Assembly (NCBI GenBank): GCA_013202495.1
Contig: JABMQQ010000233.1
Coordinates: 1 to 53,492, forward strand
Reading direction: 5' to 3'
DNA length: 53,492 nt
DNA from: Fidelibacterota bacterium
GTDB taxonomy: Bacteria; Fidelibacterota; UBA8477; JABMPR01
The notes beneath the pieces were generated by a model, which did no database searches, was not told the DNA's origin, and worked only from the letters and a program-made list of their open reading frames with translations. The translations under genes were made by a program, and so were the position numbers. Shown here one piece after another: positions 27,826-35,721 of the stretch. Each line of letters opens with the position of its first letter. The first letter of the stretch is position 1.

Positions 27826-28533
27826 TTAATGACACTCCAGAATGGCGCGGGCAGGTTCTGTGAGATATCGGTAGCCATTGTACAAGGTATAGAGACCATA
27901 GATGATGACAGAAAGTGCTGCCAGTTGTGTCATGACATGTCGGAATTTGAGTTTATTGAATAGCCCTACAAAAAAGCCCAGACTGAAGAGTGCGGGAATG
28001 GTGCTCAATCCAAAGATGAACATCACGAGAGCTCCATAGATGGGGCTGGCTGTACTGGCCGCTGTGATGGCAAAGAAATACACAAATCCACAGGGTAATA
28101 ACCCGTTGAGCATTCCCAGCAGATAAAACCCCAGAAGGGATTCACTTTTCAAGAGATTTTTAAATGCTGTTTGATACCATGTAGAGCTGGCAAAGGAAGT
28201 TTCAAATAATTTCAGTACATGGAGTTTGCCCAGGAGAGAAAGACCAGCAATAACCATGGCTACTCCAGCCACAATCCACAAAATACCGTTGGTCGTATTA
28301 TTAAAGACAACCACGCCGCCCAGGATTCCAAATACAGCTCCTAGAGCCGTATAGGTGGTAACCCTACCCAGAGAATAAAGCAGGTGTGAAATGGCCTGAG
28401 CCATCCTGCTACGATCTTTTTCAAGAGAAGCTGCTGAATAGGCGATGACAATGCCGCCACACATTCCAATACAATGACCAAAGGATCCCATAAAGGCGAT
28501 AGTAATAATGGATATAATATTAACGGTTTCCAT
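27826..28533 (-). CDS. SafE/UreH-like membrane protein (COG2836)
   Basis: 235-residue inner-membrane protein with about six helices. The first helix carries HCIGMCGGIVIAY, the hallmark CxMCGG motif of the UreH-like/TauE-SafE (COG2836) branch, and a second half-repeat contains GLLPCGFVY. The family is related to the CcdA/DsbD membrane core and is often found beside cytochrome oxidase or copper-handling genes. Substrate and reaction are unproven. Its ATG overlaps the stop of the NosL-like gene by one base (TAATG), so the two are translationally coupled and probably work together. Confidence 0.85.
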   Translation of the reverse strand: METVNIISIITIAFMGSFGHCIGMCGGIVIAYSAASLEKDRSRMAQAISHLLYSLGRVTTYTALGAVFGILGGVVVFNNTTNGILWIVAGVAMVIAGLSLLGKLHVLKLFETSFASSTWYQTAFKNLLKSESLLGFYLLGMLNGLLPCGFVYFFAITAASTASPIYGALVMFIFGLSTIPALFSLGFFVGLFNKLKFRHVMTQLAALSVIIYGLYTLYNGYRYLTEPARAILECH

Positions 28534-29036
28534 TATTGCTCCATGAGTTGCTTGCGGAAGCTTAAATTTGCCAGGGTCTCGCCCCTCAACATAGCTTGCT
28601 GCATGTCAGTAAAAACGACGAGACCCTCTCGATGGGTCCTATAAGCTCCAAATCCGTACGACATGGGGGTTTGATCCGTACGACTATACCACGCCAGTTT
28701 TCCGTCGATCCACTCGCCAGAGGGTAAATCCTTAACCCAGACAATTGCCTCATCTTTAAAGGATCTGGCACTTAACCAGGCCGCCATACACCCGTGATCA
28801 TCAAAAAACCAGGTTTTCCCACTAGGGGCCACAACTTGTGAAGCAAAATTTAATTCATTAATGAGCATCCCGCATTCACTGCACTGAAATTTACCAGGTG
28901 TCATTCTAACGGAATCTCTATTTGAATTTCCCTCATAGACAACAATCATCTGCTGGGATTTACCCAACAAAGAAAAGATGGCAATGATGACCAAGATGAG
29001 AATGAGAATAACGATAATGGGCTTGATGGTTTTCAC
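28533..29036 (-). CDS. NosL-like copper-binding family protein
   Basis: 167 residues with an uncleaved-looking N-terminal membrane anchor (PIIVILILILVIIAIFSLL) and a periplasmic domain. The conserved NosL pattern is present: CSECGM (a Cys/Met metal site), a following A-S-Q-V, FDDHGCMAAWL and a C-terminal FTDMQQAM. NosL binds Cu(I) and helps metallate nitrous oxide reductase; related proteins occur without it. Classical NosL is a lipoprotein, but here the anchor is a helix with no lipobox. No nos genes are in the window, so it probably serves another copper or haem protein. It is coupled to the SafE-like gene. Confidence 0.82.
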   Translation of the reverse strand: MKTIKPIIVILILILVIIAIFSLLGKSQQMIVVYEGNSNRDSVRMTPGKFQCSECGMLINELNFASQVVAPSGKTWFFDDHGCMAAWLSARSFKDEAIVWVKDLPSGEWIDGKLAWYSRTDQTPMSYGFGAYRTHREGLVVFTDMQQAMLRGETLANLSFRKQLMEQ

Positions 29037-29071
29037 GACTTACCCCGGATACATCTAAAAATTAAAAGATC

Positions 29072-30439
29072 CTACTCCTCAGTAGTATAATCCAACTCCG
29101 TGGAAAGTCGATAGCGCATGACCCGCTGATGTTTGGTATCAGCTATATAGACCACTCCAGTCGCATCCACTGCCACACTGCGGGGTCCATCCAGAATATC
29201 TGCCACCTCAATCTGATAGGTTGTGTCTCTGGTGATGTATTCATACTCTGATCCAATCAGAATGGAGTCGATATAACTGGAATCAACTAGAACCCGATTC
29301 ATTCCAATATAAAAAGCGAATCTCCCTGAGGGATTGAACTGTTGAATCCTATCGTGACCCGTGTCAGCTACATAAATATTCCCCAGAACATCAAGACTCA
29401 CATCCGAGGCCATGTCATAGCGCTCAATTTCCATAATATCATCAGTGGCGGTGGGGTCGTTTTGATCGTATTTGAATCCGTTGTTGCCACCAACTTTATG
29501 GACACTAAAATTTTCACCCCATTGTGTGTAAAACAGAGCGCCATCTTTTCCGTGAGTCATTCCACGGGGATCATTCACAGTCCCAATCCCAAATCCAGTT
29601 GAAACTGCACGTCTCGTAATCGTTCCGCTATAGACCAATATCTGGTCACCTGCTCCTGTCAAAAGGAGAGCCACAGGAACATATTGAAGCTCAATAATTG
29701 AATTCGAATTCGGATCGGCTACAAAACACCGATCACCAAGACTGCTGATACCTGTGATATGAATATTGACAGGATCGATAAAATGTCGTGCAACCTCAAT
29801 GGCTTCCAGACTATCACTGGCATCCCAGAAAGCACGGGGAGCCAACCAATAATCAAGATTTTCATCAGACCACCCAATGGACTTAATGGTCCAGTTCTGC
29901 TCCTGAAGAGCGGTAATAGAGTCGAAGTTGCTTACCCACAGGAAGTCGCCTGCTGGTGATTCAAGTCTCACACTGGTGGCTATTGAATCCACCCCCACAT
30001 TATTAAGGTATTGATTCCAGACCATGAGGCGATTGCTGCTATCTGCAATGAACAGGTTGAGCCGGTCGTCCTGATGAATAGCCTGGGGTATAATGCTTGC
30101 TCCTGTTTCATCAAGAAGATTCAAGAGCGCGCCAAAATGGTTTCCGAAATCATCATTGATGACTTCCTCTCCAGAAGTACTGATGACGTGAATAGAAGCC
30201 TGGTCATGATCAGCTATAAAAACATAGCCATCAGCCCCAACAATAATATCCCAGGGGCTGGCAAAGGCATAGCCATTTGAAATATCCCAATCTGGGCTAA
30301 TACGTATATAGGATGTATCTCCAGCTCCAAATACTGGATCAAATTCAGCAGTTTCAGTAGGTAGATCAACCTTGATACCACAGCCTGTGATGGCTAAAAC
30401 CAACAGCCATACTGATAAATATTGTTTAAGGCGCAACAT
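29072..30439 (-). CDS. NHL-repeat beta-propeller lipoprotein
   Basis: 455-residue lipoprotein (lipobox AITGC, Cys20) with a predicted six-bladed NHL propeller. Clear repeats include ASPWDIIVGADGYVFIADHD near the start, DVSLDVLGNIYVADTGHDRIQQF and GPRSVAVDATGVVYIADTKHQRVMRY at the end. I start it at ATG 30439, which shares a base with the upstream stop (TAATG), rather than the in-frame ATG 12 bases earlier that lies inside the PorV-like gene. It probably sits at the outer membrane and may bind a protein partner or ligand. It belongs to a coupled string with the PorV-like and TonB-receptor genes. Confidence 0.82.
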   Translation of the reverse strand: MLRLKQYLSVWLLVLAITGCGIKVDLPTETAEFDPVFGAGDTSYIRISPDWDISNGYAFASPWDIIVGADGYVFIADHDQASIHVISTSGEEVINDDFGNHFGALLNLLDETGASIIPQAIHQDDRLNLFIADSSNRLMVWNQYLNNVGVDSIATSVRLESPAGDFLWVSNFDSITALQEQNWTIKSIGWSDENLDYWLAPRAFWDASDSLEAIEVARHFIDPVNIHITGISSLGDRCFVADPNSNSIIELQYVPVALLLTGAGDQILVYSGTITRRAVSTGFGIGTVNDPRGMTHGKDGALFYTQWGENFSVHKVGGNNGFKYDQNDPTATDDIMEIERYDMASDVSLDVLGNIYVADTGHDRIQQFNPSGRFAFYIGMNRVLVDSSYIDSILIGSEYEYITRDTTYQIEVADILDGPRSVAVDATGVVYIADTKHQRVMRYRLSTELDYTTEE

Positions 30440-31410
30440 TAGAAGGACCATCCCAGACTGATATGCTCAGAACGATTTAAATCTGACATATCTGCATATG
30501 AATAGCCAAAGCTGAAACCAGACCATTCAATACCCAGACCGACTGTCCAGGAACGTACTTCATCACTGAAGTGATAACCGCTTCTTAAAAATAGCATGTC
30601 GTGGAATCCGTATTCAATTCCAAGTGATATATTTTCCGCCTTATCCACGGGGTGATTGAGCTGAATGGAACTGGTTAATTCCTGATTGGGTGATTGGAGC
30701 CATTCGTGGGCTACACCAAGACGAAAAATTGTTGGAGGAGCAAAGGATTCGTATTCTGCTTCAGTTGTATCCGTATCAGCATACTTTCCATCTGGACCAG
30801 CAGGCGAGCCGAAATTCAGGAGGGATACGGCAAAGCGTAGATCTTTATAGCCTGTCCGATAATAGGTTCCCAGATCCATAAGTACGCTTCGCATGGTCAA
30901 ATCAGCCAGCTGTTCTTCAACCAGCTTGGTGGTGATACCAAATGAGAAGCGGTCAGTCAATCTCAGAGCATAGGTGAGTCCCAAGAGCATATCACCATAA
31001 TTGAAATATTCGCCAGTTCCATCAGGTCTAAATTCAGTCGTAATCTCAGTTGGCGGAGCATATAAGGCAAGTGCACTGAATCCCAGGTGATGCACACGAC
31101 CAAACTTCCAGACGCCGGCAAAGGTGCTCAATTGAAAATCAGCAATCCATTGACTCTGATCCACCATAATGTTCATGGTTTCATCGACCTGTGCTGCCCC
31201 GGCAGGATTCCAGAAAAGACTGGAGGCATCGTTGGCAATGGCAGTATAAGCTCCGGCCATTCCATGAGCCCTGGCGCCAATCCCGATCTTAAGGAATGAA
31301 AAGGAAGAAGTCCCGGCTCGTTGACCACCCAGGCTGGGAAAAAGATTTCCTTGAGCCCCAACAAACTGGACCGAAAGGAGCAAGGTTAATATGATCAGAC
31401 CACGACGCAT
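30439..31410 (-). CDS. PorV/PorQ-family outer-membrane barrel
   Basis: 323 residues with a signal peptide ending VGA and glutamine as first mature residue. The N-terminal hallmark of PorV-type proteins is present (FLKIGIGARAHGMAGAYTAIAND, then SLFWNPAGAAQ), followed by amphipathic strands and a final aromatic residue (LGWSF). PorV is the T9SS shuttle that hands cargo from the SprA translocon to the attachment complex; family members outside Bacteroidetes may serve particular cargo. Its GTG/ATG junctions overlap neighbours by one base on both sides, so it is made in step with the TonB-dependent receptor and the NHL lipoprotein. Confidence 0.85.
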   Translation of the reverse strand: MRRGLIILTLLLSVQFVGAQGNLFPSLGGQRAGTSSFSFLKIGIGARAHGMAGAYTAIANDASSLFWNPAGAAQVDETMNIMVDQSQWIADFQLSTFAGVWKFGRVHHLGFSALALYAPPTEITTEFRPDGTGEYFNYGDMLLGLTYALRLTDRFSFGITTKLVEEQLADLTMRSVLMDLGTYYRTGYKDLRFAVSLLNFGSPAGPDGKYADTDTTEAEYESFAPPTIFRLGVAHEWLQSPNQELTSSIQLNHPVDKAENISLGIEYGFHDMLFLRSGYHFSDEVRSWTVGLGIEWSGFSFGYSYADMSDLNRSEHISLGWSF

Positions 31411-34142
31411 TAGAATCTCAAGCTCAAGCCCATTTCCACCGTTCGGGGGATAGAATAGCGGCCTGGATTATAATTCGGATCTGGACTGTTGATGAAGCCA
31501 TAGGAATAGATCTCACCGGGATCGTACCCTTTCCCGGTAAAAGGGTTAATGCTCGATGGACGCTTCACATTGAAAAGATTTTCAATAGTACAATAGGCTT
31601 TTAACTGGAGACCGCTTACTTGAAAATATTTATTCAACTTGAGATCTACGGTGGTAAAGGGATCGGCAGTTTCAGAGTAGGGGGTATCACTTTTCGACTG
31701 ACCCTCATAATAGAACTTACCGTCTTCTTCCCTGATGGTGATGTTCTCCATTCCTGTGTAGCGGCGACCTGCCTGATACTCAATACGCGCTGAAACACCC
31801 CAATCATTGGGAAGTCGAAGTCCAAAGAGGTGCAGCTCATCCTTTTTGCCCACATTGAAGTGTAAATTGGTAAAGATGCTGAAAGGTTGATCCCATCTTA
31901 AAAAATTCTCACCCAGGGGCTTTTCATCGAGACGACCAGCTTCCACAAGGAGGTTATCCAGAGGTGTGGAACTCTTGCCCGTGGTAAAACTGTAACTCAA
32001 ATTGGCATCAGCTGAGAAAAACTTGGCAAAACGTCGCCTAAATTTCATCTCGATGCCTCGAGATCGGGCATAATCCATATTGATATATATGAGATAGGAG
32101 AGATGACCATAGCGAGGATTGAAAAGGGTGACTCGCTGGCTGGTTTCGTAATCAAACATATCCTTGTAGAAAGCTTTGATTTCCAACACCTGGTTGGCGT
32201 CGAATTTATGCTTAATCCCTATCTCATAGGCCACAGTTGTCTTGGGAGATAAGTTGGGATTGCCAAAGAGCTGGTAGGTTGCTTCTGCCGATGAACGCAG
32301 TTTAGCATAAACATAATTAAATGTGGGTAGCTGTGAAAAATGGCCATAGTTGAAATACAGCACATCGGAGTCAGTAACCGGATGAGATATTCCCAACCGC
32401 GGACTTAAATGTCCTTTGGCTCTATTCCCTGCAAACTCAAATGTCTCAGCGTAAAATTTTGCTCGAGCTGCATCGGTGATGGTCAAAACAGAGCTATCCG
32501 CCACAGCGTCTTCCAGATATTGTCCAGGGAACCAGTAATCATAGCGAATACCCAGGTTAGCAATCATTCCATCAAACGTGATGCGATCCTGGATGTAAAA
32601 TGATCCATAATCAGTGGTAACATTCCAGAAGTCATAATTACGACCCAGACCGGATTCTCCCAACCAGGGCGAATCAATATCGATGACCTGCAGTTCTGAT
32701 TGTTTGTGACCGAACCCTGCCTTAAAGCTGTGACGTTTGGATGGCTGGTAGTTGACATCTGCATCAACGGATAGGTTATCTGAGTAGTAATCATACCAGT
32801 CAGAAGCATCACCATGATCCCAGAACTCATCCCCATAAGCAATATCGATCTCACCATCAATACCCAGTAGATAGTAATTGATTGGTTCAGTGTCAGTGGT
32901 TTGCTGGTACTCTGTCCAGTGTTTGTTTTGAACGGCGGAATGATTATTGGTAAAAAAGCGACCTATTGTGATTTCATAGAAGAGTTTTGATGAGAGAGTA
33001 TGGGTATATAGCATCGAGCTAAGGATAGATTCCCTGGTAGTGGTATTGAAATTATTCAGAATGTTTTTATATCTGTATGGGAAACCCCAGCCCTGATTGA
33101 TGTTTAAGGAATAATCATATGAGACACTGAGCTTTTGTTGACTGTTAATGCGCCAGGTCAATTTGTAGAGTCCATGCCAATCATTTTGCTGTCGAGTTGC
33201 AAAATTCTCCATCCATGACTGTGAAGGAGCCAGATCATCGGCCAGTGGCAGATAGGAATCATTTAAATTCATATAGCCATTGAGAAAAAAGCTGAATTGA
33301 CCAGGAAGTTTAATTCCCAGAGCACTCATGGCTCCAGTAAACATCTCCGGACCACTTAAGGTGAATTCCACTCTGTCCTTGGTGAAAGCCTCCCAGGGCA
33401 AATCCTTCAAGCCAAAATGATCACTGGAATAAGAGAATGTTCCGTGATAGTCCTCAGATCCTTCTTTTATACGAATGTTGATGATACCAGACATGGCCTG
33501 ACCATATTCAGCATTAAAACCACCTGTTATCACCTCAAGTTCTTCGATAGCATCCACATTCAAGTAAAGATTGTTAGCACTCCCTGAGAGTGGATCTTTG
33601 ACTGACATTCCATCCACAATAAACATGGATTCATCAACACGACCACCTCTGATATGGATTTCGTTATCCTGAGAAGTAATACCGGCTTGTTCAGCCAGAA
33701 CGTCACCAACATTTTCCACAATATTCATTTTCAGGTCATCAGATGTGAGTCTGACACTGGAAGATGTTTGATCCACTTCAAAAAGGGGACGTTCACCCTC
33801 AACTACCACTTCCTGACCCAGCGCCAGTGTGGTTTGTTCCAGTTCGATTTCTACATAGGCAGGCTCTGCAATGGTGACAATGGTATTGGTTTTCAGGACG
33901 ACCTTATAGCCAATCATAGAGAATTCGATATCATAGGTTCCAGGAGACATACCAGTCAATCTGAAGCGACCATCCAGATCAGTGGCACTGCCGTAGTAGC
34001 TTCCTTTAATGATGACATTCACACCAGGTAGTGACTCACCAGATACGGGGTCGCTCACATGCCCTTCAATAACACAGCTACCTTGCCCAAAAATGGACAG
34101 TGCCAGGGATAGAAATACTATGAGTGAAAGAAGACTTCGCAC
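31410..34142 (-). CDS. TonB-dependent receptor with carboxypeptidase-regulatory-like N-terminus
   Basis: 910-residue outer-membrane receptor. The order is: signal peptide (cleavage before Gln in IFGQGS), a carboxypeptidase-regulatory-like Ig domain at about 23-105 (GHVSDPVSGESLPGVNVIIKG), a plug domain with IRGGRVDESMFIVDGMSVKDP and GGFNAEYGQAMSGIINIRIKEG, then a 22-strand-type barrel ending in aromatic SLRF. It is of SusC/CirA-like build, but no SusD gene is adjacent. The start is GTG at 34142, in a TAGTG overlap with the upstream lipoprotein stop. It probably imports a bound ligand such as a metal chelate, haem, glycan or peptide; the substrate is not deducible. Confidence 0.9.
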   Translation of the reverse strand: MRSLLSLIVFLSLALSIFGQGSCVIEGHVSDPVSGESLPGVNVIIKGSYYGSATDLDGRFRLTGMSPGTYDIEFSMIGYKVVLKTNTIVTIAEPAYVEIELEQTTLALGQEVVVEGERPLFEVDQTSSSVRLTSDDLKMNIVENVGDVLAEQAGITSQDNEIHIRGGRVDESMFIVDGMSVKDPLSGSANNLYLNVDAIEELEVITGGFNAEYGQAMSGIINIRIKEGSEDYHGTFSYSSDHFGLKDLPWEAFTKDRVEFTLSGPEMFTGAMSALGIKLPGQFSFFLNGYMNLNDSYLPLADDLAPSQSWMENFATRQQNDWHGLYKLTWRINSQQKLSVSYDYSLNINQGWGFPYRYKNILNNFNTTTRESILSSMLYTHTLSSKLFYEITIGRFFTNNHSAVQNKHWTEYQQTTDTEPINYYLLGIDGEIDIAYGDEFWDHGDASDWYDYYSDNLSVDADVNYQPSKRHSFKAGFGHKQSELQVIDIDSPWLGESGLGRNYDFWNVTTDYGSFYIQDRITFDGMIANLGIRYDYWFPGQYLEDAVADSSVLTITDAARAKFYAETFEFAGNRAKGHLSPRLGISHPVTDSDVLYFNYGHFSQLPTFNYVYAKLRSSAEATYQLFGNPNLSPKTTVAYEIGIKHKFDANQVLEIKAFYKDMFDYETSQRVTLFNPRYGHLSYLIYINMDYARSRGIEMKFRRRFAKFFSADANLSYSFTTGKSSTPLDNLLVEAGRLDEKPLGENFLRWDQPFSIFTNLHFNVGKKDELHLFGLRLPNDWGVSARIEYQAGRRYTGMENITIREEDGKFYYEGQSKSDTPYSETADPFTTVDLKLNKYFQVSGLQLKAYCTIENLFNVKRPSSINPFTGKGYDPGEIYSYGFINSPDPNYNPGRYSIPRTVEMGLSLRF

Positions 34143-35653
34143 TATTCGAAGACCTCAAATAGGAGATAATCCATAATTGGAACAATGTTTTCATTCCCGT
34201 TACAAAGATGCAGGGGCAGACTGAAAAAGATGGATTGACCTGATCCAGATGAAGGTCTGAAAAGTTGCGCTACTGGCGGATTGCCAGTCCAGGCATCAGT
34301 TGAATTGCGGGAGTCCTGGAGAATAAATAGATCCTGACTGGTCTCTCCATCGATAAGAATTGCAGGATAATATGCGCTGACTCTGCGTGCGATCAGGGAG
34401 GAAGTCTTTAATGAAAGATTTGGCAGCGTCACGGTCGAATCAGTCACACTCAAGTCCACCATGTTGATATCCAGACCTGATATCATTCGTCCTGAAGGAT
34501 TAACCACCCAGTTTGAGTCTATGCTGGTGAAGGTATAATCTGAATCAATAAAAATACTGGAGATAAAGACATTTCCACCAGCTTCCAAATAGGTACGTAA
34601 AGCACCGTCAGCTCCTGGTAATGAGGGTGCTTCTGAATAGTGGTACCAGACAACGGTATTAAAATAATTAAACATGGCCAACTGGTCCGTTGTTGCTGCA
34701 GGTAGCGCTTTTTCATCAAAGCCCAATTCAAACTCTGAGTAATTGTCAACACCGACCAGGGAATCCAGAATGTCTTTGTAAAAAGTGTGAGTTGAGCCAT
34801 CATCAAGTTTGTAATCATCAATCAACAGGACATCACCAACAGGCTCTACCACTCGCCATTCATTGGGGGAGGCGGCATCTGTTGAATCTGGAAATTGCAG
34901 GAGATTACTGAAGGCTCCAGCAGTATCGATGGCTTGCACATAAAATGTATGTTCCCCGGGGGGAATTTCAGTTAGAGTCACACTCGAGATATTCCCCTGG
35001 CGATAATTCCAACTGCTTGTATTGTCCAGTCGGAAGCGAATCTGATTTATTGTTTCCAGTCCATCAATATCACTTACTGACCATGCAAAGGTTCGCGTAG
35101 GGAAGGTGACATGGGTAACATTGGGGTTGTTGCCTGACGAAGGATTACTGTTATTGGCAAACTCAATTTCTGGATGTGAATTAGCCACAGGTATTCGCAA
35201 GGTAGCCGGTGATGGGTCTAGAGCGCCTTGATTGTCTTCAGATTTAACTTCAAAAAGGAATTCATCGTATGAAATCTGGAGTGGGAGAAAGAAGGTGTCT
35301 GATTCGGCCGTGGTGCGAGTCCAGCCAGCTTCAAAATTCCAACGATAATGATAGGCCACCACCTCACCATCAGGGTCTTCACCCCACCAGTACATAACCT
35401 GATGACTTGTGGTTGTGTCAGCAATATTTCGGGTAAATATAAAGGTGGTGTCTGATGTAGTATCAGACAAGACCGTATCAATACGATCAGGGGCAAAGCT
35501 TAAAAATAGATGTGTCTCAGGAGCAGCATTTCCCAATCCTTCAGAAGGCAGATCATCAAGAAAGGGGTTTTCCAGAGACTCACAAGTCATGATGAACAAA
35601 AACATAAACATCATGGCGATGCTTGCGCTTATGTTTTTTCTAAATCTCATCAT
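34142..35653 (-). CDS. Surface/periplasmic lipoprotein with Ig-like domains
   Basis: 503 residues with a lipoprotein signal (lipobox IMTC, Cys24). The first ~250 residues look like two Ig/FN3-type modules of the kind SVSDIDGLETINQIRFRLD plus PPGEHTFYVQAIDTAGAFS. The second half, from VGDVLLIDDYKLDDGSTHTFYKDILD, resembles the GATase-like or 'DUF4350-like' fold often fused to such modules (an LEAGGNVFISS strand follows), but catalytic residues are not evident. It is located upstream of and coupled to the TonB-dependent receptor, so it could be its ligand-capturing partner. Function unknown. Confidence 0.65.
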   Translation of the reverse strand: MMRFRKNISASIAMMFMFLFIMTCESLENPFLDDLPSEGLGNAAPETHLFLSFAPDRIDTVLSDTTSDTTFIFTRNIADTTTSHQVMYWWGEDPDGEVVAYHYRWNFEAGWTRTTAESDTFFLPLQISYDEFLFEVKSEDNQGALDPSPATLRIPVANSHPEIEFANNSNPSSGNNPNVTHVTFPTRTFAWSVSDIDGLETINQIRFRLDNTSSWNYRQGNISSVTLTEIPPGEHTFYVQAIDTAGAFSNLLQFPDSTDAASPNEWRVVEPVGDVLLIDDYKLDDGSTHTFYKDILDSLVGVDNYSEFELGFDEKALPAATTDQLAMFNYFNTVVWYHYSEAPSLPGADGALRTYLEAGGNVFISSIFIDSDYTFTSIDSNWVVNPSGRMISGLDINMVDLSVTDSTVTLPNLSLKTSSLIARRVSAYYPAILIDGETSQDLFILQDSRNSTDAWTGNPPVAQLFRPSSGSGQSIFFSLPLHLCNGNENIVPIMDYLLFEVFE

Positions 35654-35678
35654 AACAGTAGTTTCTTATTTATTAGGT

Positions 35679-35711
35679 GTTTCCGCCTGATGTTAGCCAC
35701 CAGGCGGAAAC
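35679..35711 (-). promoter_or_regulatory. Intercistronic hairpin
   Basis: A perfect 11-bp inverted repeat, GTTTCCGCCTG (35679-35689) and CAGGCGGAAAC (35701-35711), with an 11-nt loop. It lies in the 68-bp gap between the haem-domain surface protein and the downstream lipoprotein. It has no U-run after it in the direction of transcription, so it is more likely an mRNA-stability or partial-attenuation hairpin than a full terminator. Confidence 0.7.
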
Positions 35712-35721
35712 TATTTCTTTG

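Noticed and set aside
28533-29036. Evidence for denitrification (nitrous oxide reductase maturation)
   Set aside because: NosL-like proteins occur without NosZ, and no other nos gene is in the window.
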